Below, piece by piece: positions 43,190-51,816 of a stretch of DNA of 64,000 bases. The notes under the pieces were generated by a model, which saw nothing but the letters and a program-made list of their open reading frames with translations, was not told where the DNA came from and ran no database searches. Position 1 is the first letter of the stretch. Every line of letters begins with the position of its first letter. The translations under genes and the position numbers were made by a program. This stretch comes from JASMTM01 sp964441735 (GTDB lineage Bacteria > Thermotogota > Thermotogae > Petrotogales > Kosmotogaceae): contig CAYTVB010000006.1 in assembly GCA_964441735.1 (NCBI GenBank), positions 12,430 through 76,429 on the forward strand, in the 5' to 3' direction.

Positions 43190-44272
43190 TTACAATGATT
43201 GCATATCTCTATTAAGTGTTGTAAGAACTTCGCAACAGTCCTTTTTTATGACCACATCGTCTTCAATACGTACACCAAATTCATCTGGTATATATATTCC
43301 AGGCTCTATTGTAATCACAGCGTTTTCTGGCAGCGGATCTTCGTTTCTTGTACTGGCACCTGGATTTTCATGCACTTCCATACCCAGACCATGTCCCAAT
43401 CCGTGTCCAAAGTATTCTCCAAATCCCTCATCTTCAATAATTCTTTGTGCAATATTGTGTAAATCAACACCTTTCATTCCAGCTTTTGCCTCTTCTCTTG
43501 CTTTTTTTTGAGCTTTTTGCACAATCTCATAAACCTTTTTCATTTTAGGTGTTGCTTCACCTACTAAGAACGTTCTGGTGATATCAGAGCAATAACCATC
43601 AACCATGGCACCATAATCAATAAGTACAAATTCTCCGTTCTCAATTTTTTTGCTTGATGGCATTCCATGTACCAGAGCGCTTCTCTTTCCTGAAACTACA
43701 ATTGTTTCAAAAGAAGGTTTTCCACCTTTTTTGTAGATTTCAAAATTAATTCTTGCTGCAACCTCATTTTCAGTGTTTCCAGCTCTGATATATTTCATTG
43801 ATGATTTTAACGCTGATTCGGCTACTTTTACCGCTTCTTTAATTTTGCCGATTTCATCATTTGATTTAATAGAACGCAATTCTTTTATCAAGTCATCTAT
43901 TTCAATTTTTTCTGTTTCAAGTGGTTTAACATATTCTATAAAATGATTGTGAGTAATTCTTTCTGCTTCATATCCAAGTTTTTTCACCCTATTTGAATCA
44001 ACCAGATCATAAAGTGTTTTTTTTAGTTGTTCTTTCCCATCTGTATAAGGTATCAACTTAAATGCTGATTGTTCCTTCACCTGTGTAAAATATCTTGAAT
44101 CCGTAATTATATAACTCTTATCCTCAGTAATGAATAGAATTGCAAATGAGCCTGAAAAACCTGATAAATACCAGGTTGTGGCCCTATTACTGCCTTCAAA
44201 ATTATAGATCAAAACAGCGTCGATACTATTTTCTTCCATTTTTTCTCTTAATTTTTGTAATCTGTCTTCCAT
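43190..44272 (-). CDS. pepQ: Xaa-Pro aminopeptidase / M24 metallopeptidase
   Basis: This is a two-metal peptidase of the pita-bread fold, removing residues next to proline. The N-terminal creatinase-like domain (to about residue 125) precedes the catalytic domain. Metal ligands are visible in LIDYGAMVDGYCSDITRTF (two Asp), FGHGLGHGLGMEVHE (His), TIEPGIY (Glu) and GVRIEDDVV (Glu). Length is 360 aa. It lies directly upstream of efp, a pairing common across bacteria. Whether it is an aminopeptidase or a dipeptidase is not certain. Confidence 0.9.
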   Translation of the reverse strand: MEDRLQKLREKMEENSIDAVLIYNFEGSNRATTWYLSGFSGSFAILFITEDKSYIITDSRYFTQVKEQSAFKLIPYTDGKEQLKKTLYDLVDSNRVKKLGYEAERITHNHFIEYVKPLETEKIEIDDLIKELRSIKSNDEIGKIKEAVKVAESALKSSMKYIRAGNTENEVAARINFEIYKKGGKPSFETIVVSGKRSALVHGMPSSKKIENGEFVLIDYGAMVDGYCSDITRTFLVGEATPKMKKVYEIVQKAQKKAREEAKAGMKGVDLHNIAQRIIEDEGFGEYFGHGLGHGLGMEVHENPGASTRNEDPLPENAVITIEPGIYIPDEFGVRIEDDVVIKKDCCEVLTTLNRDMQSL

Positions 44273-44326
44273 TTCAAACCTCCATAAATATTAATACCAC
44301 ATATAAAATTATATCACTCGATATCC

Positions 44327-46804
44327 TTATTGATTGTCAAACAACGTTGTTTGATCACGGTGCATCTTTTTTTTCTTTTTTTGTTTTATTTTTGTAAGTT
44401 CATCTGTCGATAAAACTTTGACTGTTTTATCAATAGCACTTGTTCTAACGATTACTTTTAGTATCTCTGATGCCCTATCAAGTACCAACTCAGGTATTCC
44501 TGCAAGTCTTGCCACTTCAATACCATGTGATCTACTGGCAACTCCTGATTTTAGTTTGTGCAGGAAAATTATCTCTCCGTCTCTCTCGGCAACCTTTATA
44601 GTCAGGTTGTTTATATTCTCATACATTGAAGATAATTCTGTAAGTTCTGTAAAGTGTGTAGCGAATATTGTATGGCATCCTATGGCTTCATGAATATACT
44701 CAGACACTGCCCAGGCTATACTGATACCATCAAATGTGCTTGTTCCACGTCCTACCTCATCAAGAACAACAAGACTATTTTCAGTGGCTTTAGATAGTAT
44801 GGTTGCAGTCTCCATCATTTCTACCAAAAATGTTGAAACTCCACCAGCAATATCGTCTCTCGCACCTATTCGAGTAAAAACCCTATCATATACAGGCATA
44901 ACTGCATCTTCTGCAGGAACAAAGGACCCTATCTGAGCCATTATGGTATTCAATGCTACCTGTCTAATAAATGTAGATTTACCGCTCATATTAGGCCCCG
45001 TTAGTATGTAAAAAGAATTCTCTTTTTCAAAGAATACATCATTATTCACAAAATCATTGACAAAGTTTTCAACTACGGGATGTCTGGATTTCTTCAGATA
45101 CATCTTTTTCTCTCCGGAGAAAGCCGGTCTACAGTACTTTCTTCGTTTTGCAATATAGGCTAAAGATTGGTAAACATCGAGTTCAGACAATAATTCAGCA
45201 ACCCGTTTGAACTTCCTTAACGATTTGACAAGTTCACTGCAGATATCATCAAAGATTACGCGTTCAAGCTCCTCTATTCTTTCAGTAGCACCCAATACTT
45301 TTTCTTCAAATTCTTTTATCTCGGGGGTTATATAGCGTTCAGCGTTAACAAGTGTTTGTTTCCTCGTATAGTAATCGGGTACTTTATCAATTTGTCCTTT
45401 AGGTACTTCTACAAAATAACCAAAGACTTTATTGTATTTAACCTTCAAATTATTTATTCCACTTTTTTCTTTTTCCTGTTTTTCAAATTCTTTTAAACGT
45501 TTTTTAGAATTATCGAGCAATTCCCTTAGCTCATCAAGTTCTTCATTGAATCCATACCCTATTACTTCACCACTTCCTACTGTTGATGAAGGTTCTTCCA
45601 TCATTCCTCTTTTAAGAAGCATCTTTTCTTTTTGAATTTCAGGAAAATTGTCAACCATTTCGTCAAAAACACTTAAGGTTTTTAGCAGCTCAAGAATTTC
45701 CGGTAGTACCTGAAATGTTCTTTGCATCGACTGCAAATCCCTTGGAATAGCCTTGCCTGTTGCCAGGCGGGAAACAATACGTTCAATATCATACACATCT
45801 TTGAGATATGTTTTGAGGTTATTTAAAACCTCATCGTTATGAACCAACGATTCCACAAAATCCAGTCTTTTCTCAATCTCTTTTCTATTGTTTAAAGGGT
45901 TGAGTATCCATTCTTTGAGCTTTCTTGAGCCCATAGAGGTCGACGTAGCTTTTAATGAATTATAAAGCGATCCTTTTTTCCTTGAAGGAAATAATGACAG
46001 ATTTTCAATGGTATCACTATCGATGTACATTTTGTCGGAGCTCATTAACGAACGAGGATAATTTAGATGCTTTAGTACATCAAGATGAGTTCCTTCAAGA
46101 TATTTGAAAAGTGCACCAAGAACAATGATTTCTTCTTTTGACAGTTCAAGAAATTCAGGAGAAACGATATCATAAAAACTCTTTACATATTCGATACTTG
46201 AGGAATACGCAAAATTCCAGTTCTCAAGGTATTCCGTAAAAATTTCAGTATTTGCAGGGATAATATATTTCCTTCTATCTTTAAGACTCTCCTGTAATAT
46301 TAGTTGAGCAGGATTAATTTTGTTTATCATATCAGAAATGTTTTCAGGTTCATCTGTTTTAGCTATACCAAGATCACCCGTTGATATATCAGCTGCAATA
46401 AATATGTATTCATCCTCCATGAGCGACACAAGTACAATATAATTGTTCACTTCCGAATTCAACAGGTTTTCCTCTATGATTGTTCCAGGTGTTATTATCC
46501 TTGTTACTTCTCTTTTTACGAGTTTTTTGCTTTTTGATGCTTCTTCTACCTGATCACATATTGCGATCTTGTATCCTGCATCAATCAGTTTTTTTAAATA
46601 TTGATCAAGTGAGTGATAAGGAACACCAGCCATAGGGTATCCATTTCTGGAAGTTAGAACAATTTGTGTTGCTTCCGAAAGCAATCTTGCATCGTCAAAA
46701 AAGGCTTCATAAAAATCGCCTAATCTGAACAAAAGGAGCGCATCTTTATATTTACTTTTTATATTTTGATATTGCTCCATCATTGGAGTTAATTTTTCAC
46801 TCAT
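44327..46804 (-). CDS. mutS: DNA mismatch repair protein MutS
   Basis: MutS recognises mismatches and recruits MutL. The mismatch-binding motif is GDFYEAFFDDA (the Phe-x-Glu motif) near residue 35. The ATPase has Walker A TGPNMSGKST, Walker B LVVLDEVGRGTSTFDG, and the ATHFTEL histidine. Length (825 aa) is typical of MutS1. The C-terminus has QTTLFD just before the stop, which fits the QxxLF beta-clamp-binding motif. I chose the ATG at 46804 because GGAGTGTTAAT precedes it. A strong terminator separates it from clpP. Confidence 0.96.
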   Translation of the reverse strand: MSEKLTPMMEQYQNIKSKYKDALLLFRLGDFYEAFFDDARLLSEATQIVLTSRNGYPMAGVPYHSLDQYLKKLIDAGYKIAICDQVEEASKSKKLVKREVTRIITPGTIIEENLLNSEVNNYIVLVSLMEDEYIFIAADISTGDLGIAKTDEPENISDMINKINPAQLILQESLKDRRKYIIPANTEIFTEYLENWNFAYSSSIEYVKSFYDIVSPEFLELSKEEIIVLGALFKYLEGTHLDVLKHLNYPRSLMSSDKMYIDSDTIENLSLFPSRKKGSLYNSLKATSTSMGSRKLKEWILNPLNNRKEIEKRLDFVESLVHNDEVLNNLKTYLKDVYDIERIVSRLATGKAIPRDLQSMQRTFQVLPEILELLKTLSVFDEMVDNFPEIQKEKMLLKRGMMEEPSSTVGSGEVIGYGFNEELDELRELLDNSKKRLKEFEKQEKEKSGINNLKVKYNKVFGYFVEVPKGQIDKVPDYYTRKQTLVNAERYITPEIKEFEEKVLGATERIEELERVIFDDICSELVKSLRKFKRVAELLSELDVYQSLAYIAKRRKYCRPAFSGEKKMYLKKSRHPVVENFVNDFVNNDVFFEKENSFYILTGPNMSGKSTFIRQVALNTIMAQIGSFVPAEDAVMPVYDRVFTRIGARDDIAGGVSTFLVEMMETATILSKATENSLVVLDEVGRGTSTFDGISIAWAVSEYIHEAIGCHTIFATHFTELTELSSMYENINNLTIKVAERDGEIIFLHKLKSGVASRSHGIEVARLAGIPELVLDRASEILKVIVRTSAIDKTVKVLSTDELTKIKQKKKKKMHRDQTTLFDNQ

Positions 46805-46830
46805 ATTAACACTCCAAAACAACATTAAAA

Positions 46831-46849
46831 GCCGGCGCCAGGCGCCGGC
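46831..46849 (-). terminator. Intrinsic terminator after clpP
   Basis: GCCGGCGCC-A-GGCGCCGGC is a 19-bp G+C palindrome. On the minus strand it is followed by TTTTAATGTTGTTTT. It lies 18 nt after the clpP stop and 26 nt before the mutS start. Confidence 0.85.
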
Positions 46850-46867
46850 AGATATTCGATTAACTTA

Positions 46868-47488
46868 TTACTTTTTAGCTGTGCTTTTTAGCTTTTGATG
46901 TTCAATAACCTTATCAATAATGCCATACTCAACTGCGTCTTCAGAACTCATAAAAAGGTCTCTATCAGTATCGCGTTCAATCTTTTCTTTATCCTGGCCG
47001 GTATGAAGACTCAGTATTGTATTTAGTTGATCTTTAATTGTAAGCAGTTCTTTGGTTCTTATTTCAATATCTCTAGCTGTTCCCTCTGTACCTCCCCAGG
47101 GTTGATGTATCATTATTCTTGAATGGGGCAGAGCAAAACGTTTGTTCTTTGTTCCACCAGCAAGTATTATTGCTCCCATTGAAGCAGCTGTGCCAATACA
47201 TATAGTTGTTATATCAGGTTTTACATACTGCATTGTGTCATAAATTGCCAGACCCGGGTTTACAGATCCACCAGGGGTATTTATATATATACTTATATCC
47301 TTTTCAGGGTCTTCTGATTCAAGAAATAAAAGCTGCGCCACAATAATATTTGATATTTCATCATCAATAGGCCATCCCAGAAAAACAATTCGTTCACTGA
47401 GTAATTTCGTAAAAATATCGTAAATTCTTTCTCCTTTTCCTTTGTTTTCTACTACATAAGGTACTACTGGCATATTCTTTAAATCCAC
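46868..47488 (-). CDS. clpP: ATP-dependent Clp protease proteolytic subunit
   Basis: ClpP is the barrel-shaped serine peptidase that degrades proteins unfolded by ClpX, ClpA or ClpC. The catalytic triad is Ser103 (GTAASMGA), His128 (MIHQPWGG) and Asp177 (DRDLFMS). At 206 aa it is the normal length, with a short processed N-terminus. No Clp ATPase gene is adjacent. It is 6 bp from the RemA-like gene upstream and is closed by a strong terminator. Confidence 0.97.
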   Translation of the reverse strand: MDLKNMPVVPYVVENKGKGERIYDIFTKLLSERIVFLGWPIDDEISNIIVAQLLFLESEDPEKDISIYINTPGGSVNPGLAIYDTMQYVKPDITTICIGTAASMGAIILAGGTKNKRFALPHSRIMIHQPWGGTEGTARDIEIRTKELLTIKDQLNTILSLHTGQDKEKIERDTDRDLFMSSEDAVEYGIIDKVIEHQKLKSTAKK

Positions 47489-47494
47489 CTTCCT

Positions 47495-47764
47495 TTAAAC
47501 CTCACGGTCAATATTTTCATTATTTTTTTCGCTGAACAGCTTTTCTATTAATTTTTCTGGAGGAAGAAAAGAGAACATTATGTGTCCGCTTTCGGTAATT
47601 AATACCGATCTTGTCCTTTTTCCAAAAGTTAGGTTAACTGTTTTACCGGTTTCCATTCCGTGTTGTTTTAGACGTTTTACAATAGAATTTTCTATGGGTA
47701 ATACTGCAAGGATTTTATCAGTTATTATGAATGAATCAAAGCCGATATTTACAATCTTTGGCAC
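47495..47764 (-). CDS. DUF370 / RemA-like regulator (89 aa)
   Basis: This small protein matches the DUF370/RemA family, whose Bacillus member is a DNA-binding activator of matrix and osmoprotection genes. The family pattern NIGFDSFIITDKILAVLP, SIVKRLKQHG, NLTFGKRTRSVLITESGHIMFS is clear. RemA forms ring-shaped oligomers. Its role in Thermotogota is not established. It is the first gene of a pair with clpP and shares a palindromic promoter region with the divergent obg gene. Confidence 0.87.
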   Translation of the reverse strand: MPKIVNIGFDSFIITDKILAVLPIENSIVKRLKQHGMETGKTVNLTFGKRTRSVLITESGHIMFSFLPPEKLIEKLFSEKNNENIDREV

Positions 47765-47790
47765 AATGTCTTCCTCCCTTCAGCAAACAG

Positions 47791-47803
47791 TGTTATTATA
47801 ACA
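47791..47803. promoter_or_regulatory. Palindromic divergent promoter region (remA-like / obg)
   Basis: TGTTATTATAACA is a perfect 13-bp palindrome. On the minus strand it reads TGTTATAAT (extended -10 for remA-clpP), and on the plus strand TGTTATTAT (extended -10 for obg). The two -10 elements overlap almost completely, so only one polymerase could bind at a time. Confidence 0.55.
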
Positions 47804-47828
47804 TATGAAGGCATTTTGGAGGTGTTTC

Positions 47829-49151
47829 ATGGCTTTCGAAAATGAAAATCTAATTGACACTGCAAAAATTACTGTAAAAGCTGGCAGTGGCGGTGATGGC
47901 ACTGTTTCTTTCAGACGAGAAAAATTTTTACCCCATGGCGGCCCTGATGGTGGAGACGGTGGTAACGGTGGCAACATTTTTATTATGTCAACAACTGCAA
48001 AAAATACGCTAAACGAATTCAGATTCAAAAAGCATTTTAAAGCCGAAAACGGTAAAAACGGAAAACCCGCTAAAATGACTGGTAGTGATGGAGAAGACGT
48101 TATTATAAAGGTTCCAGTAGGAACTGTTATTTATGACAAAAAAACGGGAGAACAGTTAGCTGATTTTGATGAAGCCAGTCAAATTTTATGCGTGGCAAGA
48201 GGAGGCAAAGGAGGCAAGGGTAACATCCATTTTGCCGATGCTGTGAATCAAATTCCCAGGATCTCAGAAAATGGTGACCCTGGAGAAACAATGGTTATTT
48301 CAATGGAATTGAAATTATTGGCCGATGTAGGTATTATTGGTTTCCCAAATGTAGGAAAATCGACGCTAATTTCTCATATATCCAATGCAAAACCCAAAAT
48401 AGCCAACTATCATTTCACCACTCTTGTACCCAATCTTGGTGTAGTTAAAGTCTCAGCCCATACCGGTTACATTGTTGCAGATGTTCCCGGTTTAATAAAG
48501 GGTGCACATACGGGTGCAGGTCTGGGTGACACATTTTTAAGACATGTAGAAAGGTGCAGTTTACTCATTCATTTACTCGATTTATCTGAATCGGAAGGTA
48601 GAAAAGCTGATGAAGATTATTTTGCTATAAGGAATGAACTAAAAGCTCACAGCGAAAAACTTGCAGAGAAAAATGAAATAGTTGTTGCAAACAAGTGTGA
48701 TGTTCTTTCAGAAGATGAAATGAGTACAAAAATTAAAAGAATAGAAGGCAAAATTGATAAGAAAATTATCCCAATATCAGCGATTACCGGTTTTAATATC
48801 AATGAATTAAAGAAAGATATTATAGAACAATTGAAGAAAACCAAAACCTTTTATCAGCATTTTCGTAAGGTATCATTACCAGAAGTTGATAAACCAAAGG
48901 TAAAACCGGTTTCGAGATCAATACCTGAGGGCGATGTCATTCACATTACCAAAAATTCAAAAGGTTATTTTGTTGTTGAAGGGCCTCTTGTAGAATACTT
49001 TACGAATAAATTCAATGTACCGGAAGGGAAAGCTGCCTTCGTAATCAGGCAACTGGAAAGACATGGACTAACCGAGAAATTAAAGAGCAAAGGCATTCAA
49101 GAAGGGGATACGGTGGTAATCAATGACAAAGAATACGAATTCAAAGAATAA
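47829..49151 (+). CDS. obg: GTPase Obg (CgtA)
   Basis: Obg is a GTPase of 50S ribosome maturation and stress response. The glycine-rich Obg fold (about residues 1-158; KAGSGGDGTVSFRREK, GGDGGNGG) is followed by the G domain with GFPNVGKST, DVPGLIKGAHTGAGLG and NKCD. A C-terminal OCT domain (about 365-440; IRQLERHGL, GDTVVINDKEYEF) ends the protein. I chose the ATG at 47829, eight bases after GGAGGTG, giving 440 aa. It overlaps nadD by 29 bp. Confidence 0.96.
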   Translation: MAFENENLIDTAKITVKAGSGGDGTVSFRREKFLPHGGPDGGDGGNGGNIFIMSTTAKNTLNEFRFKKHFKAENGKNGKPAKMTGSDGEDVIIKVPVGTVIYDKKTGEQLADFDEASQILCVARGGKGGKGNIHFADAVNQIPRISENGDPGETMVISMELKLLADVGIIGFPNVGKSTLISHISNAKPKIANYHFTTLVPNLGVVKVSAHTGYIVADVPGLIKGAHTGAGLGDTFLRHVERCSLLIHLLDLSESEGRKADEDYFAIRNELKAHSEKLAEKNEIVVANKCDVLSEDEMSTKIKRIEGKIDKKIIPISAITGFNINELKKDIIEQLKKTKTFYQHFRKVSLPEVDKPKVKPVSRSIPEGDVIHITKNSKGYFVVEGPLVEYFTNKFNVPEGKAAFVIRQLERHGLTEKLKSKGIQEGDTVVINDKEYEFKE

Positions 49152-49722
49152 AAAAATTGGGATTTTTGGAGGGAGCTTTGATCCTCTTCATAATGGTCAC
49201 CTGATAATTGCATCATATGCAATTGAGCATTTTTCGCTTGATACATTGTTTATTGTTCCTGCTTACATCCCCCCACATAAAAAGGGTACTTTTGCCCCAT
49301 TCAGTAAGCGTTTTAACTGGCTAAAAAAAGTGTTCTTTAATTCAACGAAAATTAAAGTAAGTGATTATGAAGGGAATAATAAAGACATTTCTTATACCAT
49401 CAAAACGGTTAGACATTTTAATGAAAAATCCGATTCCAAACCATTTTTGATTATTGGCGAAGATAGCTATAGAGATATTAAAAATTGGCACAAATACCGT
49501 GACATACTTGAAGAATCTGTAGTATGTGTTTATCCACGAAATATTCATAAAGATGATGATGTAATAATTGATAAAGAATCTCCACTTTTTTTTGATGCAC
49601 CGTTGATTGATATTTCGTCCTCTTTGATTAGAGAACGGATTTCTAATAAAAAAAGTGTTTTTGGAATGCTGCCATGTTTAATAAGCAAAGAAGTAGTAGA
49701 GTTCTATGAAAAAGTACTGTGA
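49123..49722 (+). CDS. nadD: Nicotinate-nucleotide adenylyltransferase
   Basis: NadD makes deamido-NAD from nicotinate mononucleotide and ATP. The nucleotidyltransferase motif is GGSFDPLHNGH (residues 16-26), and the C-terminal ISSSLIRERI is the ATP-binding ISSTxxR motif. Length is 199 aa. The start lies inside the end of obg (29-bp overlap). The first ten residues (TKNTNSKNKK) are hydrophilic and may be dispensable. It overlaps dus by 17 bp. Confidence 0.93.
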   Translation: MTKNTNSKNKKIGIFGGSFDPLHNGHLIIASYAIEHFSLDTLFIVPAYIPPHKKGTFAPFSKRFNWLKKVFFNSTKIKVSDYEGNNKDISYTIKTVRHFNEKSDSKPFLIIGEDSYRDIKNWHKYRDILEESVVCVYPRNIHKDDDVIIDKESPLFFDAPLIDISSSLIRERISNKKSVFGMLPCLISKEVVEFYEKVL

Positions 49723-50674
49723 AATCGGTCAGGCTCCTTTAGCTGGATATACAAATGAAGCTATGAGAAAAATCGCACTTGAGTACGGTGCTGATTTTGT
49801 GTTCAGCGAAATGTTGAGTTGCGAAAGTATAATGCAAAATAATCTGAAAACCCTGAAAATAATACCCAGCAAACAATGTAGAATTCAACTTTTTACAGCA
49901 AAGCCTGAATATATAACCCCGGCAGCAGAAAAACTAAAAAAAATTGCCACATGGTTTGATATTAATGCTGGATGTCCGGTAAAAAAAGTTGTTAAGAAAG
50001 GTGCAGGAAGTGCTTTATTAAAAGATCTTGACAGACTAAAAATAATGATACGTAATCTAAAATCTGCGGTAGAAGTGCCGGTGTCAGTTAAACTAAGAAT
50101 AGGATGGAACAAAGATGAAATTGAAAAAATCGTAGTTGAACTTGCCAAAGAGCAACCCGATGCATTTTTTATTCATGGGAGAACATACAAGCAGGGTTTT
50201 ACTGGTAAAGCAAACTGGAATTCAATCTTTAAAGCAGTGAAAATTCTGAAAGATTCAGGAATCAAAATTTATGGTTCTGGCGATTTATTTGAACCCGAAG
50301 ATATAAAGAAAGCTATTAAAAAATATAAAGTAGATGGCGTTATCATTGCAAGAGGAGCTATTGGTAATCCATGGATATTTAGACAAACGAAGGAGCTTTT
50401 TGAAAAAAATAGCTATCGACCTGTTGAAGCTAAAGAAAGATTACGTGTGTTTAAAAAACATCTCAAAATGTTAATTGAGATATTTGGTGAAAGAAAGGGA
50501 ATTTTTGAATCAAGGAAGTTTTTTGCCTCATACACTAAAGGTTTACAAAACAGCAGAACGATGCGCTCGAAATACATGAAGTTGGCAAACATGGAAGATA
50601 TATATGCTTTTTTAACACAGTACATCAACGATATAAAAAGAAATTCAAACCAGAAACAGGCCAGAAGCTTTTAG
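49706..50674 (+). CDS. dus: tRNA-dihydrouridine synthase (Dus family, 322 aa)
   Basis: This FMN enzyme reduces specific uridines in tRNA to dihydrouridine with NADPH. The active-site segment DINAGCPVKKVVKKGAGSALL carries the catalytic Cys90. SVKLRIGW, the HGRT motif and VIIARGAIGNPWIF (phosphate-binding) are also present. It is most like the DusB type, though the position modified is not certain. It begins inside nadD and ends an operon with obg. Confidence 0.92.
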   Translation: MKKYCEIGQAPLAGYTNEAMRKIALEYGADFVFSEMLSCESIMQNNLKTLKIIPSKQCRIQLFTAKPEYITPAAEKLKKIATWFDINAGCPVKKVVKKGAGSALLKDLDRLKIMIRNLKSAVEVPVSVKLRIGWNKDEIEKIVVELAKEQPDAFFIHGRTYKQGFTGKANWNSIFKAVKILKDSGIKIYGSGDLFEPEDIKKAIKKYKVDGVIIARGAIGNPWIFRQTKELFEKNSYRPVEAKERLRVFKKHLKMLIEIFGERKGIFESRKFFASYTKGLQNSRTMRSKYMKLANMEDIYAFLTQYINDIKRNSNQKQARSF

Positions 50675-50751
50675 TTACAAATATTAAAATTTCCTTTGTA
50701 TTGTTATTTGTTTTAAACTCATAGTGAAACTACAAAAGGAGGTAGTTATAT

Positions 50752-51798
50752 TTGACTAACACAATGAAAGCCATTGTAAAGGAAAGTCCGGGTAAAGGCT
50801 TCAAACTAAAAAATGTTCCGATTCCCGATGAACTTTCGCCAGATGAAGCCCTTGTAAAAATTAGCAAGGCTTCTATCTGTGGCACTGACCTTCATATATA
50901 TGAATGGAATGAGTGGGCTCAACAAAATATCAAACCACCCCAGATAGCCGGACATGAATTCACCGGTGAAGTAATAAAGATAGGTTCGAATGTTTCACTA
51001 GTTGAAAAGGGAGACATTGTAACTTCTGAAACTCATATACCATGCAGAAAGTGCCTACAATGCAAGACCGGAAGAATGCATATTTGTAAAAACATGGAAA
51101 TCCTTGGAGTCCACAGAGATGGCGCTTTTGCTGAATACATAAAAGTACCAGAAACGGTTTTATGGAAGCTTCCTGAAGATTTCCCTAAGAAGTATGCTTC
51201 CATAATGGAACCCTTTGGCAATGCAATACATACTTGCTTTGTTGAAAACTTAGCAGGTAAAAATGTTTTAATCACTGGCGCAGGACCGATAGGATGTATG
51301 GCGGCAGCAATTTCTAAAGCCGCTGGTGCAGCCAAAACTATTGTTACTGAAATAAAGGAATTTAGAAAAGAACTTGCACAACAGGCTGGAGCAGATTATG
51401 TCCTTGATCCTAATGAGTTTGATATACCTGATTATGTGAAAGAAATAACCAACAATAACGGTGCAGATATTTTGCTGGAGATGTCCGGTAATGAAGATGC
51501 CCTCATTCAGGGATTGAGATCACTGACAAATGGCGGTACAGCGTCTATTCTTGGCGTTTTTCCCGGAAAAATCAGTTTTGACATAAATTCGTTAGTAGTT
51601 TTTAAAGGGATTAAACTTTACGGAATAACCGGAAGAAAAATGTTTGAAACCTGGCAAATTGCCACAGAATTGATAAAAAACAACCGGATTGATCTTTCCT
51701 CGATTATTACCCATGAACTTAAATTTGAAGAATGGGAAGAAGGTATAGAAAATATGCTTAATGGAAAAGCTGGCAAAGTTGTGCTTGACATAGAATAA
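50752..51798 (+). CDS. tdh: L-threonine 3-dehydrogenase
   Basis: Tdh oxidises L-threonine to 2-amino-3-ketobutyrate with NAD+. It is a zinc alcohol-dehydrogenase fold: the catalytic zinc region is SICGTDLHIYEWNEW and GHEFTGEV, the structural zinc site is the CRKCLQCKTGRMHIC loop, and the NAD loop is ITGAGPIGCMAA. At 348 aa it is full length. The start is TTG at 50752, nine bases after AGGAGGT; the ATG 12 nt further in is too far from that site. The next gene, kbl, completes the pathway. Confidence 0.94.
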   Translation: MTNTMKAIVKESPGKGFKLKNVPIPDELSPDEALVKISKASICGTDLHIYEWNEWAQQNIKPPQIAGHEFTGEVIKIGSNVSLVEKGDIVTSETHIPCRKCLQCKTGRMHICKNMEILGVHRDGAFAEYIKVPETVLWKLPEDFPKKYASIMEPFGNAIHTCFVENLAGKNVLITGAGPIGCMAAAISKAAGAAKTIVTEIKEFRKELAQQAGADYVLDPNEFDIPDYVKEITNNNGADILLEMSGNEDALIQGLRSLTNGGTASILGVFPGKISFDINSLVVFKGIKLYGITGRKMFETWQIATELIKNNRIDLSSIITHELKFEEWEEGIENMLNGKAGKVVLDIE

Positions 51799-51816
51799 AT
51801 AACTGGAGGTGTTATT

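Noticed and set aside
49706..49722. The nadD/dus overlap as a possible frameshift or fusion.
   Set aside because: Both proteins are complete with intact ends; a 17-bp overlap is ordinary in this compact genome.
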